Assembly: GCF_904849725.1 (NCBI RefSeq)
Contig: NC_058520.1
Location: 399,603,993-399,667,992, forward strand
Length of the DNA: 64,000 nt
DNA from: Hordeum vulgare subsp. vulgare
Lineage: Eukaryota > Streptophyta > Magnoliopsida > Poales > Poaceae
Reading direction: 5' to 3'
The translations under genes were made by a program, and so were the position numbers. This document shows positions 49,150 through 58,826 of the stretch, piece after piece. Every line of letters starts with the position of its first letter. Within the stretch, counting starts at the first letter, position 1. The notes under the pieces were generated by a model that saw nothing but the letters and a program-made list of their open reading frames with translations, was not told the origin of the DNA and did not search any database.

Positions 49150-51295
49150 ATTGGAGATTAAATTTCAAATAAATGAAGTAGAAAAAACAGAGCCATCACG
49201 TGTACTATTTTTTGTGGGTGTCTTTTATCTTTGGGGCTTGGGGGGTTTCAGAGTCACCTTGCCACGGCCCAACAAAATCTTGGTTTACGTTTGGGCCCAA
49301 AAAATCACTTTATTTCCTTCCACTCGTGTGTTCTGAAGAAACTAAAACTGTCGAAAACTAACACCTATAGAGATTGAGAGATCGAGTAAGCAAGTCCAAA
49401 TAGATTTAGAGATTCAGAGACAGTTTAAGCTTACACCACCATTAAGCATATGATCCACACATTAAGCATTTAAGCAAGAGATGACCAAGGTCATAGCATC
49501 TCTTAGCGAGAGATGACTAGCAAGTAAGCAAGTCCTAGAGCAACTATAGAAATATAAAATCCTGAAGATATCAGATTGGCTTCAAATTCCCCCCATTAGA
49601 TCCGCATCCGCCACTATCGGAGCAACACTGTGAGAGACCAAATTTTACATGGCTGACGACAGACTGAGCTCCCGTGTTGCGGCCCCCTTCAAATCAAGCA
49701 AGCCCTCCCGTTGTATCCTCGTAACGTATTCATCTATCCATTCAAAATGATTGCATACCTCCATGATCTGAAACGAAATCTGAGGAAAAACAAAAAGAGT
49801 TCAGATAAAGAATGAAGGAAATCAAAGCGAAATGATGGGATCTAACCTTTCCCTCTCGCTAGCTTTCACCTTTCACGAAGTCAGACTAATAGTTGCCATT
49901 CTTGGTATCCTTCGAGGTCCACCGTCCCAATGGCGCGGTGCATGGGCATTCAGGACATGGCTCCATGGGCACTGGACCATACATGGGCCACGAGGGGTGG
50001 GAGGCTGAAGTGGAGCTGGACATCTCTCGTCACTTGAGAAGAAGAAGCATATGAGTGGTGATCTCGTCGAGGTAGAAGAAGGAGCAGCAGAAAGGGGAGG
50101 CTATGGTGGGCAGAGTGGTTGCTTTGTCTGTGGCGTGGAGAAGGAGGGTGCTCGCGGATCGCCAACTGATCGAAAGACATGGATGGTAAACTGATCAAGT
50201 GACGCGGATCCCCAACCGATCCAATGGCGAGAAGTGTGCCAACGGAATACCTTCTAGAAGAATGTATCCGACGGCTGTAATTTGGCGCTAGGGTATGATC
50301 GGATGGCTGCAGTGCGACGCTAGGGTTTTGAGAGATGCTGTGGGGTTTTGAGCTGGTCAACTAGGTTATCTGAGGTTTGACCAATGATAACTAATTAAAA
50401 AAAATTGAAAAATTATTGAACCTTCGCGGGTCGTTGTTTTATAAGACATGGTAACTATAAAAATATATAAACTTGGTATACAGATAATTTTATGAAAAAT
50501 CATTTTTTTGAATTGAGGCACCACAATCAACTTAAAATGGGTAGAACTAATTCCAAAAATTGAAAATTTGGAAAATGTGCGCATAATGTCGTGTTATGTA
50601 ACAAGGCTTAGACAAAAAATAAGAAACAATTTTTAGAATATTTGAGTAAAAAACCCTTCACAAATATGAGGTATCATGTACGACGATGTATAGAATTCAA
50701 GGATGAGAGCGAGAGAGGTTTAGGTTAACAAAAAATTCAAAAAAAGTCAGAAAAATCACCAAAGCTTCATCTTTGAGTGAATAAGAAGGATATGAACTTA
50801 GTTTTTCAGTTTTCAAAATTATAACTGTTTTTCTTACGGTTTTCTATTAAAGCATCTTTTTAAACATAAAAAATAAAAAATATGAAGTTTAATTCAGTAA
50901 ATATTGGGACTTCGAATTAACACTCTATAGATTGAATAACTCTTACTAAAAATATTTGACTCGTTTAGACAAGGTCAAAAAAATGATTACAAATGGGGCC
51001 GTTTACCCTAGCTTTAGAGCTCATTTCTAACACATTTGTCATTGCTACGAGTTTCACTACGGGAAAAAAAACTTTACCTCAAATTTTGGTAAATAAAATG
51101 TAGTAACTTCACACCACAAATTTTGCCTGACTAGCATTCAAAATTGACAAATTTCACATCATCATACAAATAGCATTATTACACATTCAAAATAGCATTA
51201 TTACACATCATCATAAAAATAGCATTATTACACATTCAAGTTCAAATTGACAACATAACCTTAGCACAATTCCTAAAACCTCAAAGTTTATGACT
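49150..51295. other. Interior of the Mutator-like element without a confident gene
   Basis: A/T-rich sequence. An open frame of 136 codons at 50360-49950 (minus) is Ser/Pro/His-rich, with no recognisable domain and no supporting start signals, so I leave it uncalled. A short tandem repeat with aatagcattattacacat lies at 51165-51240. Confidence 0.55.
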
Positions 51296-51299
51296 AGCA

Positions 51300-54155
51300 T
51301 GCAAAATTCAAATTCAAATTTAAATCTTTGACTTGATTCTTGTGTGCCGAGATGGCTTCATCGTCTTCATCCTGGTTTCCCTAAATGGGATAGGGTGCTG
51401 AATCAGCTTCTTATTCCTCTTCACTCAGGGTGGTGGGGTTGGAGATGCTGATGGAGCACCGCCCGAGCAAGTAATGACCATTCGTCGGTCATCTGCAGGC
51501 TCAACAATCCTGAAAGGAACCAGAGCATCTTCATCATCCCGTAAGGCTTCAAAACCTTCATAAGAGATGGCTTCAAATTCAGATAATGTTTCAAATGCAT
51601 TCTCCTCTGCAATTGTCGCAATCTCCTCTCCTACTGCATTTTCCTCTGCATTTGCTGCTGGCCATCATTCCTCTTCTCCAAATGATGCATCCACTGCGGT
51701 GGTACAAGTCCTAGCAATGTGCCCTAGGATTCAACATATTTTGCACTTACGTTGTTTTGGAACCCGACCCTCTTCACCTGATGTGTACCTGTTTTTTCCT
51801 TGGTCTTCCTAGCGGTCTAGTCAGTACAGGAGAATTGAGCTTGAACCGTGGATCTACTATGTTCCGTTGGTCTTTTCTCAAGAGTGGAGGCACATTGGAA
51901 GCATAAGAAGCCCTAAACTTGGCAACCTAGAAATATTCAGATATGCACTGATCTACTTCACCCTCTTCACCGCTAATAACAGTCATGAGATGTAGGGCAT
52001 GTATGCATGGCTTCCTACGGATCTGCCATTGCCTACAACTGCATTGCCTAGTTGTTAGGTTCACTGGATACCTGCATTCCCTATCTTTACTGTCAATACA
52101 TGTTACCTCTACTTCGTATGTGGAAGTTCGAATGCATTTCATTTTGAGTCCTCTTGCCTTGACATGCAATGCCTTAATAAGAGATGGCAACATCAAATGG
52201 CCAACATATTGTGTTTCTTGAATTCTTTTGCGAAGAGCCATTTTTATCATGATCATCTACCTAATCTTATCAAATTCTTGCCACAACATAAGCCCTTTCA
52301 GTGACTTGATCTTTGCATGTGGTCACATAGTCTACTTTGCTGATTTCATTGAATTTGCTTCTAAACCACAACTTTCCATGATATGCATCCATGTACTCCT
52401 TCACCAAAGGGTTGTAAGCATACAAAACTCTCAAATGGTGCACATGCTTCCTATCACTGCATGTGTATGATGCTGGCCATAGATTCTCATCATAAACTTT
52501 ACCTTTGAAATTCTGAGCTAGGTGTCGCATACATTCCTTATGCTTAACTCCATGGAATACAATTTGTACTGCACTCTCCAAACCCTTGCAAGCATCTGTG
52601 TGTATAGCTAAACCTGGGGGTGTACGTATAACGTTGCGCAACTGCTGCAAAAACCAGACCCAACTTCCCTCCTACTCTGCCTCCACCACACCACATGCAA
52701 CCGGGAATAGCGAGTTGTGTCCATCAACTTCAGAAGCTGCCACTAGCTACCTCTCCATTTTCCATCCAAAGCAGTTGCATCAATGGCCAAATAGGGCCTG
52801 CAACCATCCAGAAACCCATGCCAACAAGCCTTGAAACAAACAAAAGCCCTACTCAAGCACTCCTTCTCAAATGACTTTCCTTTTATTTTGTATTTAACTC
52901 TATGCTTGTCAATCTCTACAACACTCCCTATACTAGCAGCTTCCACTTCAGCTTTATATGTATAAAGCAACTGAAATCTCTCATTCCATGAACTATTAAT
53001 CCTGTCAAGAGCTATTTCCCTATCATAAAATATCCTCATGTAATGAATATCAATCTTGTACTTCTCAAATATCTTTCCATGGAGTGCTGTTGGACCAAGT
53101 GTTGGTGTTTATCTCAACAATTCCAAGATTGCATCTCCCACCCACCTAGTCTTTGCTAGCTTTGTTTTATCCTTTCGCCCTCCCCCACCGGGTGGACAAG
53201 TGTGTTGGTGTTCATTCTTTTTTATCTAAATCAAATTAAAAAATGATGTCAAGTACAGTTAATAAAACAACACACAATTACCTAAAAGTAGAATCACACA
53301 AACCTGAATAACCTTGCTCCTCAACATTCTTGATGAATGCAACTTCCATCTACACATGGTGTATGAGCATTTAACAGTAAACCTTTTTTGGCTCACTCCT
53401 GATAACCACATATTCATTTTCAGTGAGAATGGAGAATGTTGTCACTGCATTATGACAGTTCACAATCAATTGGAATACAGTGCCAACATCAAGCTAAGGA
53501 TCTTCCTTGTTCCACTCAATTGTTGGCATGTCATCACCATCATATTCATTTAGTAAGCCATCAATATTCTCCTCCCACTCTTCATCCTCAATGTCATAAA
53601 ATCTAGCATCGGTGATAGGTTACTCCTGATATTCATCCTTCATTGCTTGTTGACTGACTTTATCTACAAGTTCAGGGTACATCTTCTCATCCTCATCATC
53701 AAGCCGAGGCACTTCCTCGTCTGGCTCTGCATATTGTTCCACCTTTGCCACAGAAGCGACAACAGGAGAATTGGCATAAGAAGAGGCGGCAGTCATATTG
53801 TGACTTTTAGAACCACTAGCTGTTCTTGGTCTCGACCTACAAGGAGTGCCAAGGCGCTCGCCATTAGTAGAGACACCAGATTTCCCAACACACTACCCAC
53901 TGTCCGAGTCATTTCCCCGTGGCTGAAGCACCTCGACAAGAATTTTACCAAAGCGGCTTTGAGCATTCAAAGTGAACATCAATCCTAGATGCTCATGCAA
54001 GTTAGTGGGACAATTTTTTGCTTGATAGTGTTGAAATATTTCAGTTCAACAACATCGACTTTAGTCCACCCATATGAAGGAGAACTGATTGCATCTCACA
54101 AAGATTTGAAAGAAATGCTGGTTTCTACCACCTTCGGATAGATAAATCTAGTCAT
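51300..54155 (-). pseudogene. mudrA-like: MuDR-type transposase, decayed
   Basis: The transposase cuts and joins the element ends. Reading the minus strand from 54155 (MTRFIYPKVVETSISFKSL), an acidic linker (VPRLDDEDEKMYPELVDKVS) comes first. The Mutator DNA-binding block follows at about 53560-53310 (MPTIEWNKEDPKLDVGTVFQ, VYCKCSYTMCRWKLHSSRML). The DDE core is about 53200-52300, with LAIDATALDGKW and IHTDACKGLESAVQIVF. The SWIM zinc finger is about 52050 (CSCRQWQIRRKPCIHALHLM). A zinc knuckle lies near 51730 (KCKIC...GHIARTC). A short intron is likely at about 53303-53227. Stops, frame shifts and loss of the third-Asp/Glu region show it is inactive. Confidence 0.9.
53227..53303 (-). other. 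Likely intron in the transposase gene
   Basis: On the minus strand, donor attcag|gtttgtg and acceptor aatttgatttag| bracket about 77 bases. They separate the coding phrases RSKVIQ and KNEHQHTCPPG, which are in different frames unless it is removed. Confidence 0.55.
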
Positions 54156-54619
54156 CAAATGCGGTTTCTACCATGTAGCACACTAACTTCCATTATAACT
54201 ACCATCCAGAAAGCAAGTCTAGGATCAATCCTATTTGATTAGCAAATAAAGGTGCGAGTATGGCCAGAAAAATTGGAAAAATTCACACGACCACCGGTTA
54301 AATATGGCCTAACAAACGAATCAACACATCAATTAAAGAGGAAACGATGCTTACCCAGGGGTAATCCATGAATTGTACGCCGCCAATTCCACCCAACCCT
54401 CTCCTATAGCCATCCAGATGGGGTGGGGTAAATGTGGCGGAGGGCATGATGGTGGTGGGGTGAACTAGGGTAGGTGCAGTGCACGATGGCGATGGAGGCG
54501 GCATGACGGCGGTGGAGGCGGAACGACGGCTGCTAAGGCGACACGACTGCGGTAGAGGCTGCACGACAACGGTGGAGTGGCTCGATCTGGTTCCAGTTGC
54601 AGATCCAGCCCCACACGTG

Positions 54620-54737
54620 AGTAAGCAACGGTCAAAGAAGCACCCTTTGATGCGACTCCACCTTTCAGGTCCAACGGCGGGCCAACGGTCAAAGAAGCAC
54701 ACTTCAACCCACCCCACCTGTAAGGACCAACGGTCGA
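54620..54737 (-). repeat. Subterminal repeats beside the right inverted repeat
   Basis: The motif caacggtcaaagaagcac occurs at about 54627 and 54689, and caacggtcga again at 54728. They lie between the transposase start and the terminal repeat, where transposase-binding repeats are often found. Confidence 0.6.
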
Positions 54738-54902
54738 GCCCACTCGTCAGAGTTAACGGTCAAAGCTTGACTCCATGGCAAACGACCAGTTTCGGCTTTT
54801 ATGAGGGTTTCGGACAACCGAGTGGGGAAAAGTGAGCTAAATTTTAGAACGTGGGGATGGCTGAGTAAGGTAAGGAACTAGGGGCATAGGAGTAATAATC
54901 CC
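54738..54902 (-). repeat. Right terminal inverted repeat of the Mutator-like element
   Basis: Partner of 46854-47015. It lies upstream of the transposase gene and so probably held its promoter. Confidence 0.92.
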
Positions 54903-55695
54903 TTATGAAAATGCCAATGATATAGAGATGTGAGACCTCTATGAATGAAGAACCGGCAAAAACTCCAACATCAAAAACATCATAGAAGATGCACATGAAC
55001 TCCATTTTTGATGAACTCGAGCTTCTCATAAAGATGACCATAAGCTCTAATACTCATGAAGAGAATCAGCAAACAAGAACCAAGAAAGATTATGCAAGGA
55101 TGCAAATGATTTGAGCTCTCAACGAACGATAGGATCAAGCTACTCACTTGAGAGCCCCCCTTGACAATACAACAATATATCCTAAAATAGAAAACCTATC
55201 AAGGACAAACCTATACCGTGAACATAGTCCTTCTTCATCTAGATGATGATGACCTTGACTTCCTCAAGATGGACCACCTTTCTTGATTGCGCTAGCTCAA
55301 TGAAGACTTGTAAATTGCTGCCCCATACTGCACTATGGGTGAGCAACTCTTCACCACATCTTCACAAGTCCATTGTCACCACAATGGATGGTAAGCTTCA
55401 AGCATGATATCTTTGTGATGCTCCACTTGTGCTTGCACACCGCAATCTTGATGACGATCACCACCTGACGTCATCCTCCATGAGTTGTATGAGATCTTCC
55501 TCTTGGAGCAAGCCCATGGAAACACACCTTGAATACCACATTGGTCATCATATAAACTCCTTAAAACCAATAGATGGACTTCAAGAAGTGCCTATGGACA
55601 AATCCTACAAATATAACTTAAGGCAACCATTAGTCCATAGGGATTGTCATCAATTACCAATACCACACATGGAGAAATATGCTCTAAAACCTTGG

Positions 55696-55783
55696 TTTCC
55701 TAACTGAGGAAAATACTTACCTGTATTGTGTTGTAATTACTCGTTCCTCTTCAAGAAAAACCCAATGCAGATCGCAAGTATCA
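55696..55783 (+). repeat. 3' LTR of element A, last piece
   Basis: ccttggtttcctaactgagg to cgcaagtatca matches 14239-14333 of the 5' LTR. It ends in a proper CA and is followed by the TSD accga. Confidence 0.88.
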
Positions 55784-56628
55784 ACCGACAGCTGGAGTCC
55801 TGTCTAATAAGCCAATCTCATAGAAATCTTGTTGCTCCTTAGTTTGGAAATGAGCATCTACAACAATCCTTCTTCTGATAGCATAGGGATCAGCAGCTCT
55901 CCACTTTTTGAATCCTTTATACTTCCTCTCCTTCATGTTCTTGGCTATAGGATTATCATCATTGTGCTCTGGAAAATAAGGTCTCAGCTTCCTCAAAACA
56001 GCAATCTCGTCTTCCTCAGCAGCAAATCCCTAGAAGTTGTTCATCTGTTCTTCTCAGCTACTGGAATGTCTCTTGTGGTCTTCATGGGTTTGGTGGCAGT
56101 TGGCTTCTTGACCTTGGGATCTGAAGGTTTAGCCTTAGACCAGGCTTGCTTGGCATGTCATCTTTCATCAGTTTTCTCTGCATTGGAAGGAGGTTGTTTT
56201 GGAGCAGGTTCCTCGTCTTCCTATTCCGCCTCACTCTACTCTGGTGTTCTTACAATGGAGGTTGGCCTCCCAACCACATGAATAGTTATCTTCCTCTCTA
56301 TCTTCTTTGCAAGCTTCTTACTTTGCTTGGATGTGGTAGGAGCCAATAGCGATTTTGCTCCCCCTTTAGCAGACTCACGGACTCTCATTTCATCAGTGCG
56401 AACATACTCCTTTCTGACAGTCTTCCTCTTGTAAGAAGCATCATTTGGGATCAAATATTCATCCTATTCATCTGAGTTGTGATTTATCCTGGCCCTGGTG
56501 GGTGCCTCGGGCAAGCCATGTGAACTAGGGGTGCCTGGGTTTGAAAAACTGGCTTCTGGGCTAGTGCCAGCCTCAAGCTCAACTTTGGGCTCTCTCAAAG
56601 CATTATGACTGTCCTTTGAACATGGCAT
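55784..56628 (-). pseudogene. First visible segment of J-element ORF2 (N-terminal part)
   Basis: Begins MPCSKDSHNALREPKVELEA at 56628, just after an acceptor-like tagcttgtcag| (exon edge at 56634). It is Ser/Pro/Lys-rich and probably disordered (ETSPEASFSNPGTPSSHGLP in all but the first residues), then basic (SKQSKKLAKKIERKITIHVV). A stop near 56464 and others near 56236, plus a frame shift before 55996, break it. The last part (LRKLRPYFPEHNDDNPIAKN, YEIGLLDRTPAVG) runs in frame across the A insertion into 12746. I do not know its function; a structural or nucleic-acid-binding role is only a guess from composition. Confidence 0.62.
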
Positions 56629-56633
56629 GTTGC

Positions 56634-57086
56634 ACTGACAAGCTAACCATGTGAATAGATATAGAAGAGTACAAAAGATGAGCATCACAAAATACAGCTG
56701 TTTCTTGAAAAAATTGAACTCAAAATCTTAGTTTCAGAATTCGGCTATGTGGGTTTCGGTTCCACCAAGTTTTGGTTTTCGGAGGCTCCAAGACTGACTT
56801 TCTCCTTTACAGAGACTTGGTCACTATTTTCAATTCACCAAAAATAGTGGCTCGGTCTCACCGGAAATGTTCTCGGAACCCTAAAACCCAAATCGGTGGT
56901 ACCGCTTCATTTGCACTCAGTGACACCGAGATGCATATAGAGGAACCCTAAACCTAGAAAAAGTTGATTGACTAAACTAATAGAGTTTTCTCGTGGATAG
57001 ATGCATGTCAATTCAAGGTTAGATAGTGAACATGACCTAATGCGCAAGATTTGAAGCTTGGAGCGTAAGAGGGGTCGAGTTCTTAC
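56634..57086 (-). other. Candidate 5' intron of J-element ORF2
   Basis: Minus-strand donor gaactagg|gtaagaa (57086) and acceptor tagcttgtcag| (56635) bracket about 450 bases. This segment contains phrases on the theme caccga/tcggt(g) in both orientations. Confidence 0.45.
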
Positions 57087-57276
57087 CCTAGTTCGGCGAA
57101 GAATTCGCTACGACGGTGATGCAGGGCAGATTGCGGTCAACGGAGGTGGACTCTGGTGGCGAGGTCGCACGAGAAATGAGGTTGTCGTTTGTAGACTTCG
57201 ATCACGATGGCAGAGGTTGCGGGAGGTTGATGGATTGAAGAAATTTTCAATTTAGGGTCCACGGGTATATATACCC
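57087..57276 (-). promoter_or_regulatory. Promoter and 5' leader of J-element ORF2
   Basis: A symmetrical TATA box, gggtatatataccc, lies at 57263-57276. About 30 bases downstream on the minus strand a leader rich in C and A begins and runs to the intron donor at 57086. The layout is that of a normal polymerase II promoter inside the element and not in an LTR. Confidence 0.55.
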
Positions 57277-58329
57277 TTCTACTATCGGTAGCACCGAGTT
57301 CAATGTATCACTGCCACCGAGTTTCCTAATTGCGAGAGGACAAAGAAACTCGGTGAGGCCGAGATTTTTATTTTGGTGGTATCGAGGTGCAAAAACCAGA
57401 TCAACCCTAGTGCTTTGGTGGAACCAAGTTTTTGGAGTACGTTACATCGAGTGGCAGATGGGAGGTTTTGGAAGTCATGCCTTGTCAAAATGGAACTCCG
57501 AGTGCTCCTCACACAAAGGGTCCGGAAAGTGCTTGCTCAAATTTTGTGACGAAGCATGAATAGAATTTGAGACGAGAAATCATAGATAGCTAGATAGGGG
57601 TACTTAGGCATTCTTGTACATACAACTTTCCAAAGAAAATGAAATCCAAATAACAACAATTGGGTATTCTCGAATGAGTAAATATATCCATACCAACATG
57701 TTCACGCGATAAGATATTAAATGAAGCATGGAAAACATGCAGAACCACTCTAGTATCTACCAAGCATTTTGGCAATGTCAAAGTCCTCTATATATAAGTA
57801 TATTGACTTAGGGGCGAAGTCAGGATACTTGATCATAGGTCATATTCATTGTCTAAGCACAAGTGGGGTTACCACTTTTACATAGAGATTTTGATGTGTT
57901 CACATCTTGTGAGATGCTTGGACTCAAGTCTTAAAGTAAATCTCCCCGTTGATGTGACATCGCCACTAAGAGGGACAAACTAACCTTGGGTTTTGTCGTA
58001 GAAGACTTCATATATGTGTTGTAGTGGTGGATGCTCATGGTTGATGGAGATCATCTTGAGTTGGGATCAATCCTTGTTGTTTCTTACTGTAATCACCTAC
58101 ATTGGTTAGTCCCAAACACAAGGTACAAATACAAGGATATCTATGGACATGGATTGAAGTACATATGAGATGAAGTCCATTGATCCATTAACTACCTTGT
58201 TGCTTACCTTTGAGGGAATGTGTCACTCCTTGAACTAATGCATATGGTTGGAGTCAATTGCATATAGTTCTTGCCAAAATGAATAAGAGTGAATTTCATT
58301 GGCAGAGTCACCCTCAAGAACTTCTGTAG
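57277..58329 (-). other. Spacer between gag and ORF2 of element J
   Basis: No supportable ORF in about 1 kb. Repeated short phrases on caccgag/ctcggtg occur from 57290 to 57440. A second TATA-like tatatata (57790-57797) is present. The sequence reads continuously from the end of gag to the ORF2 promoter, which is why I assign both to one element. Confidence 0.55.
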
Positions 58330-58804
58330 TTCTTCTTCTTAGGGACCCACATCAACTTGATGGATATCCTTGGAGTTTAAGTAGTGCTTGATGAAGTAGA
58401 TCTAGTGGTGGTCTTGGGAACCAACTTGACCATGGCTTTGGATTCTTCTTCAAATGATTCAATCTCCACTTGAGGCTTGTCCTTGCCCTTAAGCTTGTGG
58501 TCTTGTGGTGGAAGGTCATCTTGAGCATTTGTTCCCTTTTGGAGAGTGGGATCATACTTCTCCTTTTGTGAAGCAAACTTCGCCTTAGGGTATTGACCTT
58601 CTTTCCATTCAACTCCATTGGCATTGATGTAGCCATTGCCTTGTTTCTTCCGGTGCCCTCCTTGCTTGCGTACAATCACCTCGTATTTCTTACTTCCGAC
58701 AAGACACTTGTAGACACATTTCTCTATAATTACTTTCAATAAATTGTTTTCATACTCAAGTGTAACTTGGCTAAGAGAATCATTAGTGGAATCAATAGAG
58801 ATAC
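58330..58804 (-). pseudogene. gag: gag of element J, C-terminal segment
   Basis: After the LINE, the minus strand continues SISIDSTNDSLSQVTLEYEN, YKCLVGSKKYEVIVRKQGG, NGVEWKEGQYPKAKFASQKE and DDLPPQDHKLKGKDK. It closes with a Ser/Thr-rich tract and a MWVPKKKN-type end near 58330. This is the Lys-rich tail of a long copia-type gag. A stop stands at 58377-58379. Confidence 0.7.
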
Positions 58805-58826
58805 AACAACAACAACAACAACAACC
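58803..58826 (-). repeat. (TTG)n tail of the LINE
   Basis: Eight triplets on the plus strand as (aca)n. It lies exactly between the target duplication and the 3' untranslated end. Confidence 0.9.

Larger units (their letters stand above)
46854..54902 (-). mobile_element. Mutator-like DNA transposon, 8.05 kb
   Basis: About 160-bp terminal inverted repeats (46854-47015 and 54738-54902) and a shared flanking ttatgaaaatg (46843-46853, 54903-54913), a TSD of 9-11 bp. Both features are diagnostic of Mutator-like elements. A MuDR-type transposase runs inward from the right end and a second ORF inward from the left end. Between them are a minisatellite and about 2 kb of A/T-rich filler. Confidence 0.93.
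45294..55695 (-). mobile_element. Element C: truncated minus-strand LTR, host of the Mutator-like element
   Basis: Outside the Mutator-like element (46854-54902) this is about 2.35 kb of sequence foreign to the A LTR. On the minus strand it opens ttttagagcatatttctcc at 55695 and runs to ggaataaaactaacg at the left. It ends inside a text that I recall as lying before the 3' end of a wheat LTR. About 119 bp of the A LTR (14120-14238 in the 5' copy) are missing at the join. No pol or gag is present. I read it as a solo or partial LTR trimmed by a later deletion; family uncertain. Confidence 0.6.
12747..55783 (+). mobile_element. Element A: old Sabrina/WHAM-like LTR element, split by B and C
   Basis: The 5' LTR is 12747-14333. 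The interior is 14334-18194. The 3' LTR is in three pieces: 18195-19037, 44777-45293 and about 55696-55783. The ends are TGATACG and ...TATCA. Flanking bases are actga (12742-12746) and accga (55784-55788), a 5-bp duplication with one change. LTRs differ by roughly 12 percent in the first 200 bp, the greatest value in the window. That fits its being the host of B, C and everything inside them. Confidence 0.9.

Noticed and set aside
49950..50360. 136-codon minus-strand ORF in the Mutator-like element
   Set aside because: Low-complexity Ser/His/Pro/Arg composition, no leader, no recognisable fold. Chance ORF likely.
51057..51080. CACTACGGGAAAA, resembling the end of a CACTA transposon
   Set aside because: I found no inverted partner (ttcccgtagtg) nearby and no 3-bp duplication. 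It lies inside the Mutator-like element with continuous flanks.
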